From: Reticulascus tulasneorum
Lineage: Eukaryota > Ascomycota > Sordariomycetes > Glomerellales > Reticulascaceae
Direction of reading: 5' to 3'
DNA length: 64,000 nt
Assembly: GCA_001557505.1 (NCBI GenBank)
Contig: LSAX01000011.1
Coordinates: 2,170,001 to 2,234,000, forward strand
The notes under the pieces: generated by a model
What the model was told of the DNA's origin: nothing
What the model saw: the letters and a program-made list of their open reading frames with translations, nothing else
Databases searched by the model: none
Translations under genes and position numbers: made by a program
Part shown: positions 24,635-34,285 of the stretch, piece after piece
How the letters are laid out: each line of letters begins with the position of its first letter
How positions within the stretch are numbered: position 1 is the first letter of the stretch

Positions 24635-26418
24635 TTAAAAAGATTGATTCGTCTTAGGCCTGTCACTCCAACCATGGGGAGCCGTTCCAAACCCCAGCGG
24701 GCTGTCTGGTTGTGGATACGAAGGATCAATTGAGAACGGCTTCCTGCTCGACAGACTCTCCACTCGGCCAAGTAAGAACTCGAGATGTCGAAATGCGGCA
24801 CTCGGCGCATATTGCGGTACCATATGTCCCGCGATATCAACAGCAACATACGTTAGTCCTCGCTCAGTGTGCGTTGAACCCAGGACGCCCTGGCCCGCCA
24901 TAGACGCCAGGTCTCCGGTCTCGTGCCAGGGAACGTAGAACGGCTCGATCGGCTTGGATTGGAAGCCTAAGTCGCCGCCCCATGTCATGCTTTGAATCGC
25001 GAGAAGAGTGCCGTTGGCGATGAGCACGAAGTCCAGCGCGCCATGACCGATTACGACGTTCTCCGTTCGGTCGATCACGCCTGGGAGGACAGTGATCCCT
25101 GAGGGCAGGGGTTTATCCCTGTCGACGAAGACACTGTCAGACGAACAAAACTCCCATGTCATGTTCAGAGGGGCATTGATGGCTTTCTTGACATCTTCGC
25201 GGTCAAAGTAGACTGTCGCGCCTTCAGGGACATATCCCAGCGTGCCCGGGAAGCCGAGAACGTCTTAGAGTAGGGGACAGGTTGTGGTCACCAGGTAGAG
25301 ATTCCAACAGGGGTTGAGTGCCATGCTAGCATCAATGATGTCTTTGTACAACTGCCAGCATTTATAATGTGTGACACCTTCATCGTTAGTACCTGGGAGC
25401 TTGTTTGGCTGCTGACCAGCTGGGGGGTAGACAAGGTAATTCTCGACGAATTGAGAGTAGCCGCATTCCGCTGACACGTTATGAATGTGGGCAACAAAAG
25501 AATCGTTAAGGGATGTAGGCCTTTCCAGTAGTCCACGAAATGGACAGCCGGCACAGGCTCATGAATCTCGTCCCAGGTGAGCAGGGGGTCGTATAACAGC
25601 ATACCCTTGACATCGAAGTATTCCGTATCATTCGTGTCAAGCATGTGGCTTGCGATATACGGGCAATACAGTCCAGCATACGATTCACCAGCTATGTAGA
25701 CATTAGAGCCTTGCATGTCGAAGGTTTCAACGAAGTTCCTCCAGAAACCCATGAACTGCTTAGCAACGTCGTCTTCATTCTCTGCTATGACTCGTCCGGT
25801 GGAAAATCCTGTGCCGACGGGTTGTTCCACCCAGACGATGTTCGTCAGTCGATGCCAACTCCACGGGTTCGCCACGGGCTTGAAAGTTCCATATTGCCAA
25901 GAAATCGGGCCATTTTCTTGGAGAAACCCTTCGAGCGAGGAGCACCCAGGCTGTGTAAGTTAGCTGCAGTCTAAAAGCAAATCACCCATACAACAATAAC
26001 ATACCCCTCCATTAAGCCAAATCAAAATGTCCCTTTGGGCATCTTCCTCCTCGCTAACAGTAGGGAAGAACCAGAAGAAGAGCTTACTTTCGTCTGTGAT
26101 ATTGTTGCCAATAGAAAGCTGACCAGCGTAAGACTCTCCTACGTCGAAATCTACCTCAGGAATCGCCGAGCCATTGACGGCAAATACTGAGCCAGTTAAT
26201 GAATGAATGCATGTAAATACTTTGATGTACGAACCCGAAGTTTTCTCGGTTAAATACCTTGGCCTTGGATCTTGACGCTTGAATAGCTTCTCTGCATCGA
26301 CCTTTGGAGCCTGCGGTCTCTGTATTCCAGCCAGGTTCTTAACATCAGCCAAACTTCGACCAGCGATTACAACTGTTGCCGACAAGACACACGACGAGAA
26401 AAGAGTATTCCGCCGCAT
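24635..26418 (-). pseudogene. Serine carboxypeptidase (peptidase S10), disrupted
   Basis: Intact exons 26418-26235 and 26186-26005, then a third exon from 25950. Introns are GTTCGT...CTCAG (48 nt) and GTATGT...ACACAG. All landmarks of a secreted S10 enzyme are present: signal peptide, [13 protein letters not shown], active-site VYIAGESYAG, a late Asp in HGALDFVLIANGT, and the His in DIAGHMVPQYAPSAAF. However, the frame shifts by one base near 25507 (VDYWKGLHP in one frame, then NDSFVAHIHNVSAECGY in another). In the restored frame TAA at 25265-25267 stands where the family normally has Trp (TTCPLL-stop-DVLGFPG). Splice sites and a TATA box are kept, so the loss looks recent. Assembly error at both places is a less likely alternative. 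Confidence 0.88.
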
Positions 26419-26511
26419 CGTTAGACTTAGTAGTTGCAGTAAACATAGTTGGAAAACAACTGAACAAGAGCAAAGTCATGCCGGAGCGGGACGGTTCTTG
26501 TCTTATAACCC

Positions 26512-26517
26512 GGCAGA
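26512..26517 (-). promoter_or_regulatory. TATA box of the carboxypeptidase relic
   Basis: On the minus strand GGTTATAAGAC contains TATAAG, about 94 nt before the ATG at 26418. This fits a functional or recently functional promoter. Confidence 0.45.
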
Positions 26518-26681
26518 ATTACTGCACCAACCACACTTTAGTAGTAATGTCCTGATCCACTGTGAGGTATCTTGCAGCCTCATAAAACGGAGGGTGGTGT
26601 CCTATATGGCGGACCTTAAGTACCTGAGATCCTTTTGAAAGCCTAACGTTGCCTTGGTTTATCATTGCATAGAGTCGGTCA

Positions 26682-27310
26682 TTGACTGCTGACTGATGAG
26701 AAATCAGTAATTGCTGAGGATATTTTAATCAGGGATGAAATCCAGGGGGTGATAGTTATTAAGGGGATGAAAGTGAGGCGATCGAAGACGATCGGACACT
26801 CTCGTAGTCTTAACCCTAAACTATGCCAATTAACTAAGGATTGGATGATATTACTCTTCTGACTCCGTTCGACACCTTGTGAGAAATCAAGGTGCTTGGG
26901 CTCTAGGGAGCAGTATGGTCGCAAGGTTGAAACTTAAATAACTTGACGGAACGGCCACCACCGGGAGCTAAACAATATCGCGGACTCTTCTCCTAAAAGC
27001 ACCTGTTAAACTCAGATACTGGTGCCCTATGACTATTACAAGCTAGTCGCCCTCCTAGGGCGGCGACACCTCCAAATTGTCGAGGAAGAATCGCTCCAAG
27101 GTAGGGTAATAACGCGTAGTACTGGTTCATCCGCAGCTAAGCTCCGCTACATAACTTGGAGAAGGTTTAGAGACTCGACGGAGGTGAGTTGCTATAAGTA
27201 GTGTGAGATAGAGTCCGCTCGACGGCAAAAGTCCTACCGGAATACCCTTAAAGGGAGCCTGCGGCTTAGCTTGACTCAGCACTGGGGAGCTCACCAGGTC
27301 CAAACACAAT
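26682..27310 (+). rRNA. Diverged 18S rRNA fragment (rDNA pseudogene) containing a group I intron
   Basis: Plus-strand sequence follows the conserved central part of nuclear small-subunit rRNA: GATCGAAGACGATC (about 26780-26793), TCGTAGTCTTAACC (26802-26815), AAACTATGCC (26818-26827), GAGAAATCAAGGTG, GGGAGCAGTATGGTCGCAAG, TTGAAACTTAAATAACTTGA and CGGCCACCACC. After about 284 nt it continues with GGAGCCTGCGGCTTAG, TTGACTCAGCAC and GCTCACCAGGTCCAAACACA. About 345 nt of 18S are recognisable, with many substitutions at normally invariant sites, so this is not a working rRNA gene. It is isolated: no 5.8S, 28S or other 18S part is seen nearby. The gap at 26970-27253 is the group I intron listed next. 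Ends at about 26682 and 27310 are approximate. Confidence 0.88.
26970..27253 (+). ncRNA. Fossil group I intron (IC1-like) at the 18S S943 site
   Basis: Lies between 18S GACGG...CCACCACCGGGAGCT and GGAGCCTGCGGC, the place of the S943 insertion site (E. coli numbering, from general knowledge). It begins AAACAATATCGCGG and ends ...CCCTTAAAG, with a final G as in group I introns. Core blocks seen are GGGCGGCGACACCTCCAAAT (27058-27077), ATCCGCAGCTAAG (P4-P6 side, about 27129-27141), TTTAGAGACTCGACGGAGGT (P3/P8/P7 side, about 27166-27185) and GAGATAGAGTCCG (P7 closing strand, about 27205-27217). No homing-endonuclease frame fits in 284 nt. Subgroup IC1 is inferred from these blocks. Activity is doubtful because the flanking exon is degenerate. 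Confidence 0.85.
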
Positions 27311-27535
27311 GCAGCAGGTCTGAAGAGGCAAGGAAGAGGGCAGCCCTCCAGCCGACCGAAGGATCATAGTGAGGTGGCTCAGATCTAGCCTCAGACTAAT
27401 CGGTAGCATATGAGAGTAAGTTCATGATCTGCCATTTATGTTTCTGTCAGAGGCCCGTCTAATGCTTTAGTCTAGTTCGTCCATATTCATACATAATACA
27501 AAAGTTTACAAATTGGCCTTGCGAACAGAGCAAGT

Positions 27536-28876
27536 TTACCTTTTCGCCGACTTTGTCTTTGCTGCTGAAGCCACTGCTTCTTCCCCCGCCACCATGGCTG
27601 CAATATCGCGCAACACCAACCAGTCCTTGACGCTGTGAATGAGCCTCCCCAGCGAGTCTCCTCCGGCCAACACATCGGGTAGGTTGTGCACATCCAGACC
27701 GCTTCGGTGATCGGTACACCTGTCCTGGCCGTAGTTGTAGGTTCTGATCTTGTCCGATCTGGTTACTTTGTCCTTGGACAAGATGGCGTTCCTCAAACTT
27801 GCCGCCTGCTCCTCTCTGGCTTCTCTCCTTTGCGCCGCAACTCGCGATCGCAGAAGCTTCCATGCACTATCCCGGTTTTGATGCTGCGAGCGGGAATCCT
27901 GCATACTAACTGTCGTGCCGGTGGGTATGTGGGTCAACCGGATGGCGGATTCCGTCTTGTTGACGTGTTGGCCGCCTGCACCGCCTGCTCGCATCGCTTC
28001 AGCCTTGACCTCCTTCGGATTAATGAAGAAGTCGCTCTCTGGATTGTTTATGTCACTGTCGTCGCCCCCGTTCTCCGGAAACGACGGCAGGACCCAGACC
28101 GCAACAGCACTCGTATGCACTCGTCCATTCTTCTCAGTTGCGGGTATCCTTTGCACTCGATGTATTCCAGCCTCGCCCCGAAACAAATCGTAAGCTCCAG
28201 GATCTTGCACTTCTAAGATGGCCTCTTGCAGTGGGCTTTCTCCAGCTAAAGTAGACGTGTCGCCTGCAGAATCTGCCATCTCATACTTTACGACCTGTGC
28301 TCGGTATCCTTTCTGTGTACAGTATTGCTTGTACATTCGGAAGATTGTATCCGCGAAGAAGCGACCCTCCAACCCACCAGGACCAGGCCGAAACTCGATT
28401 AGACATGGCATGTGGGCGAATGGATCCTTTGGGGTCAAGGAGATAGATAGGCTATGCGACAGGGAGTAGAGCTGCTCGCTTGTACTTTCGAGCTCATCGC
28501 TTGCGAGTTGGCGCAATTCGGCGTCTTTGGAATCGAGAAGGCTGTTCAGCTCCACGATGGAGCTTTGCGCTGCTTCCCATTCTTTCAGTGCTGACACGAC
28601 AACCGAAAGTTCCCCAATCCGTTTCGCTGACTTCGGATCAAAGGTCTCAGACTGCGAAGCTGTTAATTCGTCGTACTCGGAGGTGAGATTTCGGGCTCTT
28701 TGTAGAAGCGCTGGTGGCAAGCTAGCCTTGGAAGCTGAACACGACCAGTTAGCCAGGTTGGGGCGTGTTTGAAGGGTGGTTAACGTGCTGGAGCTCGCTT
28801 GACGCAGAAATCTAGTGTTCCTGGATTGTACCAATGCTCTCAAGCAGCGGCGACAAACCCATGGCGCAGTGAGCAT
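27536..28876 (-). CDS. MRF1: Mitochondrial peptide chain release factor 1
   Basis: Single exon, 446 residues from the ATG at 28876 (MLTAPWVCRRCLRALVQS). The codon at 28882 sometimes taken as a start is TTG. A basic mitochondrial presequence precedes the PCRF domain: KDPFAHMPCLIEFRPGPGGL, then FADTIFRMYKQYC. The catalytic loop is AGGAGGQHVNKTESAIRL with the GGQ tripeptide near residue 300, then SMQDSRSQHQNRDSAWKLLR and the end signature VTRSDKIRTYNYGQDRCTDH. The GGQ Gln positions water for hydrolysis of peptidyl-tRNA at UAA/UAG codons on mitoribosomes. Class-I length and both domains make it a full release factor rather than an ICT1-type rescue factor. Confidence 0.95.
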   Translation of the reverse strand: MLTAPWVCRRCLRALVQSRNTRFLRQASSSTLTTLQTRPNLANWSCSASKASLPPALLQRARNLTSEYDELTASQSETFDPKSAKRIGELSVVVSALKEWEAAQSSIVELNSLLDSKDAELRQLASDELESTSEQLYSLSHSLSISLTPKDPFAHMPCLIEFRPGPGGLEGRFFADTIFRMYKQYCTQKGYRAQVVKYEMADSAGDTSTLAGESPLQEAILEVQDPGAYDLFRGEAGIHRVQRIPATEKNGRVHTSAVAVWVLPSFPENGGDDSDINNPESDFFINPKEVKAEAMRAGGAGGQHVNKTESAIRLTHIPTGTTVSMQDSRSQHQNRDSAWKLLRSRVAAQRREAREEQAASLRNAILSKDKVTRSDKIRTYNYGQDRCTDHRSGLDVHNLPDVLAGGDSLGRLIHSVKDWLVLRDIAAMVAGEEAVASAAKTKSAKR

Positions 28877-29704
28877 GCTCAATTGAAGCCTGGTTTTTTA
28901 CTTGAATTTTATGTGAGGTGAGGTTGCCATCCGCAAAGTGACCGTGCTCATACAGGCTGGTTGAGCTGTCCCATTTCAAATTACATAAGCTAAACGTGCC
29001 ACACTGTACCTATATCGGAATATCATGTTTCTTTGTCGCCTCTTTCAACCTTATAAGGGATAACACTAGGCATATTCCAGATTCTATTTAATGTTTCAGC
29101 TTTTGCAGGAATGCATCACGACTTTTGGAAGAATCAATGTTAAGAGTTTCTGGAGGTTCAGGGGGTATATAGATCCATTCAAGAACACCTGCCATAAGCA
29201 AAATAGATCTTCGTTTTGCTGTCGAGGCGTCAGTACACGAAAATCAATAATGGAAAGAATAAAACAGTGAATGTCTATATGAGTCCAGGATATCAATGGT
29301 GTCATTACATTCAACCCTCGGCTGGAGCAATCGAAGCCAAGTCACACACGCCCACCTCTAGCGTTGACTTCGTTAGCACGTATCCTTCTGAGATCCCAGA
29401 AGTACAGTTGCTTCATAGATCGCTCATATGTAGCTTTCCCACATTGCCCTATATGACAAATGAATTGGTAAGTATATGTATATTATATACGGAAGGCGGT
29501 ATGTACAGTGTCTGTACGACAGGTATGGCCAATATCTTCTAACGACGTGACAAGACCTCCAAATGCGCCAATGCTAACCTTTTTAGCCTCGAGAAACCAG
29601 AACTCCACCCATGTACGGTACGTTAAGACAGCCATCCCAACAGTGTCGAAACCATTTTGCTAATGCATCGAGCCCATATCGAGCATATGACCCATTTTTT
29701 CGAT
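28877..29704. other. Spacer, no gene recognised
   Basis: MRF1 promoter side and 3' flank of GTP cyclohydrolase II. The ORF at 29216-29542 is not family-like. AT-rich around 29460-29500. Confidence 0.45.
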
Positions 29705-30886
29705 CTACTCCCAGTTAGTACCGCAACCGAAAGTTTCTGGAGACGGATTGCAACGCACCTTGGTCCTTAAATACCCTTCTACTTCCTCACTCCTGATTCC
29801 ACCCTTTCCTTTCCATGAGAGAGGCACCATGGCCACCCGTTCCGTTACCACGACCTCTCTGTTCGGGCCCTCAACCGCACGGATCTTGTCGGGATTGTTC
29901 GTCAAGAGCCGGATATCTCTCTGCCCGAGATCTAACAACATGGCTGTGGCTAGCCCATAGCTTCGGGCATCTGCGGGGTGTCGCAGGAGCAGGTTGGCTT
30001 GGACAGTATCCGAGCCTAGATCCTGCAAATTGTATGCCTTCAGCTTCTCCCCCAGCCCTATGCCTCTCCCTTCCTGACGTAGATAGATGATTATGCCACC
30101 ATTTCTAGCCCCAGGCAGACTCATGAGGCGCGCAGCCTCATCTAACTGCTCGCCACAGTCACATCTTGCCGACCAAGCCGTCTCGCCTGTGTAGCACTCG
30201 GAGTGAATGCGCACGAGGGGCGGGCCCGTGGGGGTGTAAGGCTCGTCATCTCCTGCCGCAGACGAAGATCTGGCACCAATTCCACTAGTTGTGCGCCCTG
30301 GGTATAGACGTCCGGTGTACGCGCCACGCGTCATGCGATCCATCTCGGTTTCGCCAGGTATCGGGGCATCAAGAGATTCGCTTCGAATATGGGGCCCAAA
30401 CACAATTGCCAGATGCTCCTTCGTGTCGACATTGTTGCTGTACAGGTGAAGGAACATTTCCGTCCCGTTCACTGTTGGAATGCGCGCTCGTACGATGCAT
30501 TGCACCTCGGGGAGCTTCTCAACCAAACGGGGACGTTTGGAACCGCACCCTCCAGAGGGAATCGAGCTGTCTACCGGCACACCGCGTGGCCCGTCGGGTT
30601 TGGTTGGGGTTGAAGTCCCCGGTGTCGCAGGAGGGGTGAATGCGGGAGACAGAAGAGACGGCGGTGGCGGCTGATCCCCCGCCAACAAGTCCTCGGGATG
30701 GCTGTTTGGAATGGAAGAGATGCCTAGGTCGTCGCCCAAATGACTCAGATTACCGTCGTCACTGCCATTGTCGACAGGATGGTCGAGGGGCTTGGTTCTC
30801 GGCGAGTAGAATGAGGGTAGATGTGTCGTTTCGTCATGCCAATGCTCGTGATCAGGGCCACGCCTCGTGGCGTCAGAATCTGGCAT
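29705..30886 (-). CDS. RIB1: GTP cyclohydrolase II (riboflavin biosynthesis)
   Basis: Single exon, 393 residues from the first in-frame ATG at 30886 ([18 protein letters not shown]). The frame continues upstream to a GTG at 30985 but without an ATG. After about 130 variable, Pro/Ser-rich residues, the RibA domain shows [20 protein letters not shown], the zinc site HSECYTGE plus [10 protein letters not shown] (three Cys), [34 protein letters not shown] and [14 protein letters not shown]. The enzyme opens the imidazole ring of GTP, releasing formate and pyrophosphate, the first committed step to riboflavin. Only the RibA half is present, as usual in fungi where RIB3 is separate. Confidence 0.96.
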   Translation of the reverse strand: MPDSDATRRGPDHEHWHDETTHLPSFYSPRTKPLDHPVDNGSDDGNLSHLGDDLGISSIPNSHPEDLLAGDQPPPPSLLSPAFTPPATPGTSTPTKPDGPRGVPVDSSIPSGGCGSKRPRLVEKLPEVQCIVRARIPTVNGTEMFLHLYSNNVDTKEHLAIVFGPHIRSESLDAPIPGETEMDRMTRGAYTGRLYPGRTTSGIGARSSSAAGDDEPYTPTGPPLVRIHSECYTGETAWSARCDCGEQLDEAARLMSLPGARNGGIIIYLRQEGRGIGLGEKLKAYNLQDLGSDTVQANLLLRHPADARSYGLATAMLLDLGQRDIRLLTNNPDKIRAVEGPNREVVVTERVAMVPLSWKGKGGIRSEEVEGYLRTKVRCNPSPETFGCGTNWE

Positions 30887-32602
30887 CTTCGCACTTGGCG
30901 GTTGTAGAGGGTCGTGGTGAACTCGACTTCGGATGGACCGGCCGCACTGGGGAAGATATGAGAATATTGCAATGAGCCTGTGCACGGAATGCAGTGAGCA
31001 TATCGGAGAGAACAGGTGTCACGGCATGCGACATTCGAGGCGCCTTTAGGTAGGTACTAGTATATTAAAATCCTTACGAAGGCGCATGTCCGGTTCTCCC
31101 CCGAGTATTCCCCATAAATCGCTCCGTGTCAATTAGTCATGCACGACGATGATGACAGCCGTCCTTGCTGGACGAATTGCAGATTTTCTTTTCGCCGAGG
31201 TTCCAACAGTGGGGGAGATCAGCCCGTAACTTAGCCAATGCGGGGCTGTTTACCTGCAGTGAGCTCTTGCGCTGCCCCTCAGGGCAAGGGGCACTATTGG
31301 GAAAGTACCTAATTGAAGTACCGCCCGGCAATGGATGACTACAGAACTACCTTAGGTAAGGTACACTAGGTTTTCTTAACAGCGGTTTTCTTCCCGGCCG
31401 AGATAATCTCAGGAAAGTAATCGCCTATCTAACCAGTTCAACTTGGATGCAGCGGCTATTCGTACCTTGCCTACCTCCGCGCGACAAGGGGTGAGAGTTC
31501 GATGGCAGATTACATAAGGTAGATCGCCTCAAACGACCTGACTGTCGCGAATTTCACAAGGCGGCCCCAGAGCCTAATTGTCGTACTAGGTACGTAAGGT
31601 ACCTACAGATTACAGTACCTGACTTTGTTACAGAGGCGCACGGTTGCAACGGAGGAACCCTTGTGCCTTTGCTTGCTCACCACCACAAATTCTGGTGACT
31701 GTCGGTCAGTCAGCATTAAAAATCAAAGCAACAAGGCATTTAACTTACTTCTCTACTAGCTTAAAGTTACATCCTATCCTCTGATTCCATAATCCCGCAG
31801 CGCATCACAAGTTCAGATGAGTGGTCCTCAGTGTCGACCATTTACCACTAAATCATGCAGGTGTGCTTCATCTTCGTCTATTCAATCTCTTCTCTCGCGT
31901 GTGAAATTGCCAACCACCAGTCCTCCCTGACGCGATACAGAGGATGACGAGCTCCAGTAACTCCAAGTCGAGAAACCGACTTCTTGGCCTCTCAAACACC
32001 TTCGACTGCCCGCTTCGACATCCGGGGATCTCATAATGTTTCCTCCTATTTTTTTCACACTTGTGAAACGCCATCTCTTGTAATATCCATCACAATTGCT
32101 CCCAAAGGGGATCGTGGTTGAGAATCTTCCAACACTACAAAATCCATTGGCCGAGGCTTGCCAGTCCTCACGCGGGCAAGCACTCCCCGTTTCAACTTCA
32201 CCGAAACAAGCTGGACATTGTGGGCAAATCACATCTTGTGTTCTTTTCACTCTGAATTTATTGTTATTCAATTCTCCATCGATTTGGTGAAGCGCAAGGC
32301 CGCAAGCGCTTATGGCCATTCTCTCGTCGCATGTATTCCAGATATGGCATCTCTCCTCTCTATAAAGTGCGAAGTTCCCTGTCATGAATCGCAGGATTTG
32401 GCCAGTATCTCTCTCTATTTCTTGTGCTCTGAAACTTTCGTTTACATTTGAGGCAAAACTCATATGCCCCGGCGGTGATCTTTATTTTGAGGTCCATTCG
32501 CAGTCATTCATTACGCGTTTTCGATTGGCCTTTTTATCGTGTTTTCCAACCAGGTTCTATATTTCATTTCGCAACCTATCCAAGAGCTTTCCACCGTTCT
32601 CG
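30887..32602. other. Divergent intergenic region with KpnI-type palindromic motifs
   Basis: Between RIB1 (minus) and the FHA gene (plus). Rich in ACCTTAGGTAAGGTAC-like and TAGGTAC motifs (31346-31370, 31587-31605). The minus-strand frame 31882-32463 (193 codons) has no family resemblance and overlaps the probable leader of the FHA gene. Confidence 0.45.
31587..31605. repeat. Interrupted palindrome TAGGTAC-gtaag-GTACCTA
   Basis: Perfect 7-bp arms around a 5-nt centre. One of several intergenic copies of the TAGGTACCTA/AAGGTAC motif family in the window. Confidence 0.6.
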
Positions 32603-33406
32603 ATGGATCATTCCAACACAATAGCTTGGCTGATTCCTTCAGCCAGAAATCGGTTGGCAACTGAGGCAGCGCGGATGCCGGAAAATGAGGCGAGGCTGGT
32701 CCTAGGCGGCGGGAGTTCGGGCGGCGTTGGACTAGGTCTGGGCCTTGGAGATATTTGCGAGGAAGCACCTAGCGCATCTTCGCCACACGCTGAAAGGTGC
32801 AACCAAGTCGATCAAAGCGAAGGCGGACAGCTAGATAGACCGACGCAGACGGCTTTGAAACTGACATTTGACAAAGGGCCAAAGGGCCGTCACGGCTTCG
32901 TCCTCGGGACCGATGCTGCATTATGCGACATTGTGCTACCCAAGATCCCAGGAGTCAGTCGCCAGCATTGTTATATCTCTTTCGATCATCAGCACCGGCT
33001 CATCGTCAGGGACTTTTCCAGTCGCGGCACTGCGGTTTGGTACGATGGCAACAGCAACGGAGATCGACGACAGGAATCCTGGGTTCTTAGCAGCGGCGGC
33101 TCCTACGGGTTTCCGGACACTGTGAAGAAGATTGTTATCGATATCCAGACCATCAGATTTCAGGTCATCATCTGGGAACCCTCGGCTGAACTTGAGGCAT
33201 ACAAGCGAAAGGTTGACGACTTCCTCTCAGCAACCACCGTCATGGATGATATCCCTGAGACACAACCGGACATATCTCTTGCAACTACAGTTCCACGTCC
33301 TACTTTCGTCAAATACTCCCTCCCTTCGGATGACGGGCTGGCGGCTGAAACCTATCTCTGGAACGTTTCCAGGCCATGGGAGCCTATGATGAAGGTTGGA
33401 GGTTGA
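32603..33406 (+). CDS. FHA-domain protein
   Basis: Single exon, 267 residues from the ATG at 32603 (TTCTCGATGG; MDHSNTIAWLIPSARNR). The FHA domain covers about residues 85-190: LTFDKGPKGRHGFVLGTD (Arg/Gly of the phosphopeptide site), PKIPGVSRQHCYISFD (S-R-x-H signature) and RLIVRDFSSRGTAVWYDG (the N/S-G-T end). FHA domains bind phosphothreonine peptides. The C-terminus TFVKYSLPSDDGLAAETYLW and RPWEPMMKV resembles the linker that, in fungal FHA-kinases, leads into a protein kinase. Here the frame stops two residues later and no kinase sequence follows. Either a truncated kinase gene or an FHA-only protein; the former is my inference. Confidence 0.75.
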   Translation: MDHSNTIAWLIPSARNRLATEAARMPENEARLVLGGGSSGGVGLGLGLGDICEEAPSASSPHAERCNQVDQSEGGQLDRPTQTALKLTFDKGPKGRHGFVLGTDAALCDIVLPKIPGVSRQHCYISFDHQHRLIVRDFSSRGTAVWYDGNSNGDRRQESWVLSSGGSYGFPDTVKKIVIDIQTIRFQVIIWEPSAELEAYKRKVDDFLSATTVMDDIPETQPDISLATTVPRPTFVKYSLPSDDGLAAETYLWNVSRPWEPMMKVGG

Positions 33407-34285
33407 ATTATATCGCACTGGTCGCTCGTCCCATCCACTCTCGTTTAACCACAAGACTGTCAACGCTCTATCACAAGTCCTCAACCCCAGAATTTGACGG
33501 GCTGTTCTCGACCCTGATTTCATTCCTTTTCCCCAGGTAGCAAATCCGATCATCAATCATTCGTCAAGACTGGCATTTGGCACAAAACCAAAGCAACACC
33601 TCTTCGTCTTAAACTGTAACCTTAATATATCCCACTCCTCCATATTCATTTACTCAGCGAACTTTGAAGAGCTATATGCAACAGACAAATCCCCCCCCCC
33701 GCCGGCCTTTGACGCTGTTATTCTTTAATCCAATGGCAATCAAGCAAAGCGCGAGCCTCAAGGAAAACCTCCGTCAAGAACAAATCCACCCCGTAAGATT
33801 TGGAACTAAGTTATTCAGAGGGTCAGGGTTACCAGCCCCAATGGTCTTTAACGGTTGTTTCCAAACATGTGCATCTACAACCGTGCAGATTTTACAATGC
33901 GAGCGAATAGAAAATCTTGCAGGGTTGCGAAGGGGAAATCGCTGGTGATTGATAGATCTCCGGATGGATGCGATTGCATGGGATCGGCGCAAGGGTGGCG
34001 CTTCCTGGCCAATGTTCTAGACCAACTCCTTATCTATAGACCTAATCTTATCTACAACCACCTCAATCACGACGTCACTTCTTCAAGATAACGTCTCCGC
34101 GGCGATCTTCAGTATGGAAATTCCACGCCATCTTTAGCCGTTCCAGATCTCCTATATGTAAGGACACGCCCTATTCAAAAATTCGCTGCAATGGGGGTTC
34201 ATTATATTGCTCGGTGGCCCCGATAACCACGGACCGTCTCTGCCAAAGTCAATACCCTGCGAGCGCTGCGATTCCGATTCTTGTT
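33407..34285. other. Spacer, no gene recognised
   Basis: Follows the FHA frame; no kinase motif in any frame. Contains a run of about ten C at 33692-33701. The last part is leader of the ClC gene. Confidence 0.5.

Noticed and set aside
30887..30985. Longer reading frame for RIB1 starting at 30985
   Set aside because: The codon at 30985 is GTG and no ATG occurs before 30886, so the shorter protein is used. The same reasoning moved the starts of MRF1 (28876) and the ClC gene (34286).
31882..32463. 193-codon minus-strand ORF upstream of the FHA gene
   Set aside because: Low-information composition, no motif, and it overlaps the probable transcribed leader of the FHA gene. Chance frame.
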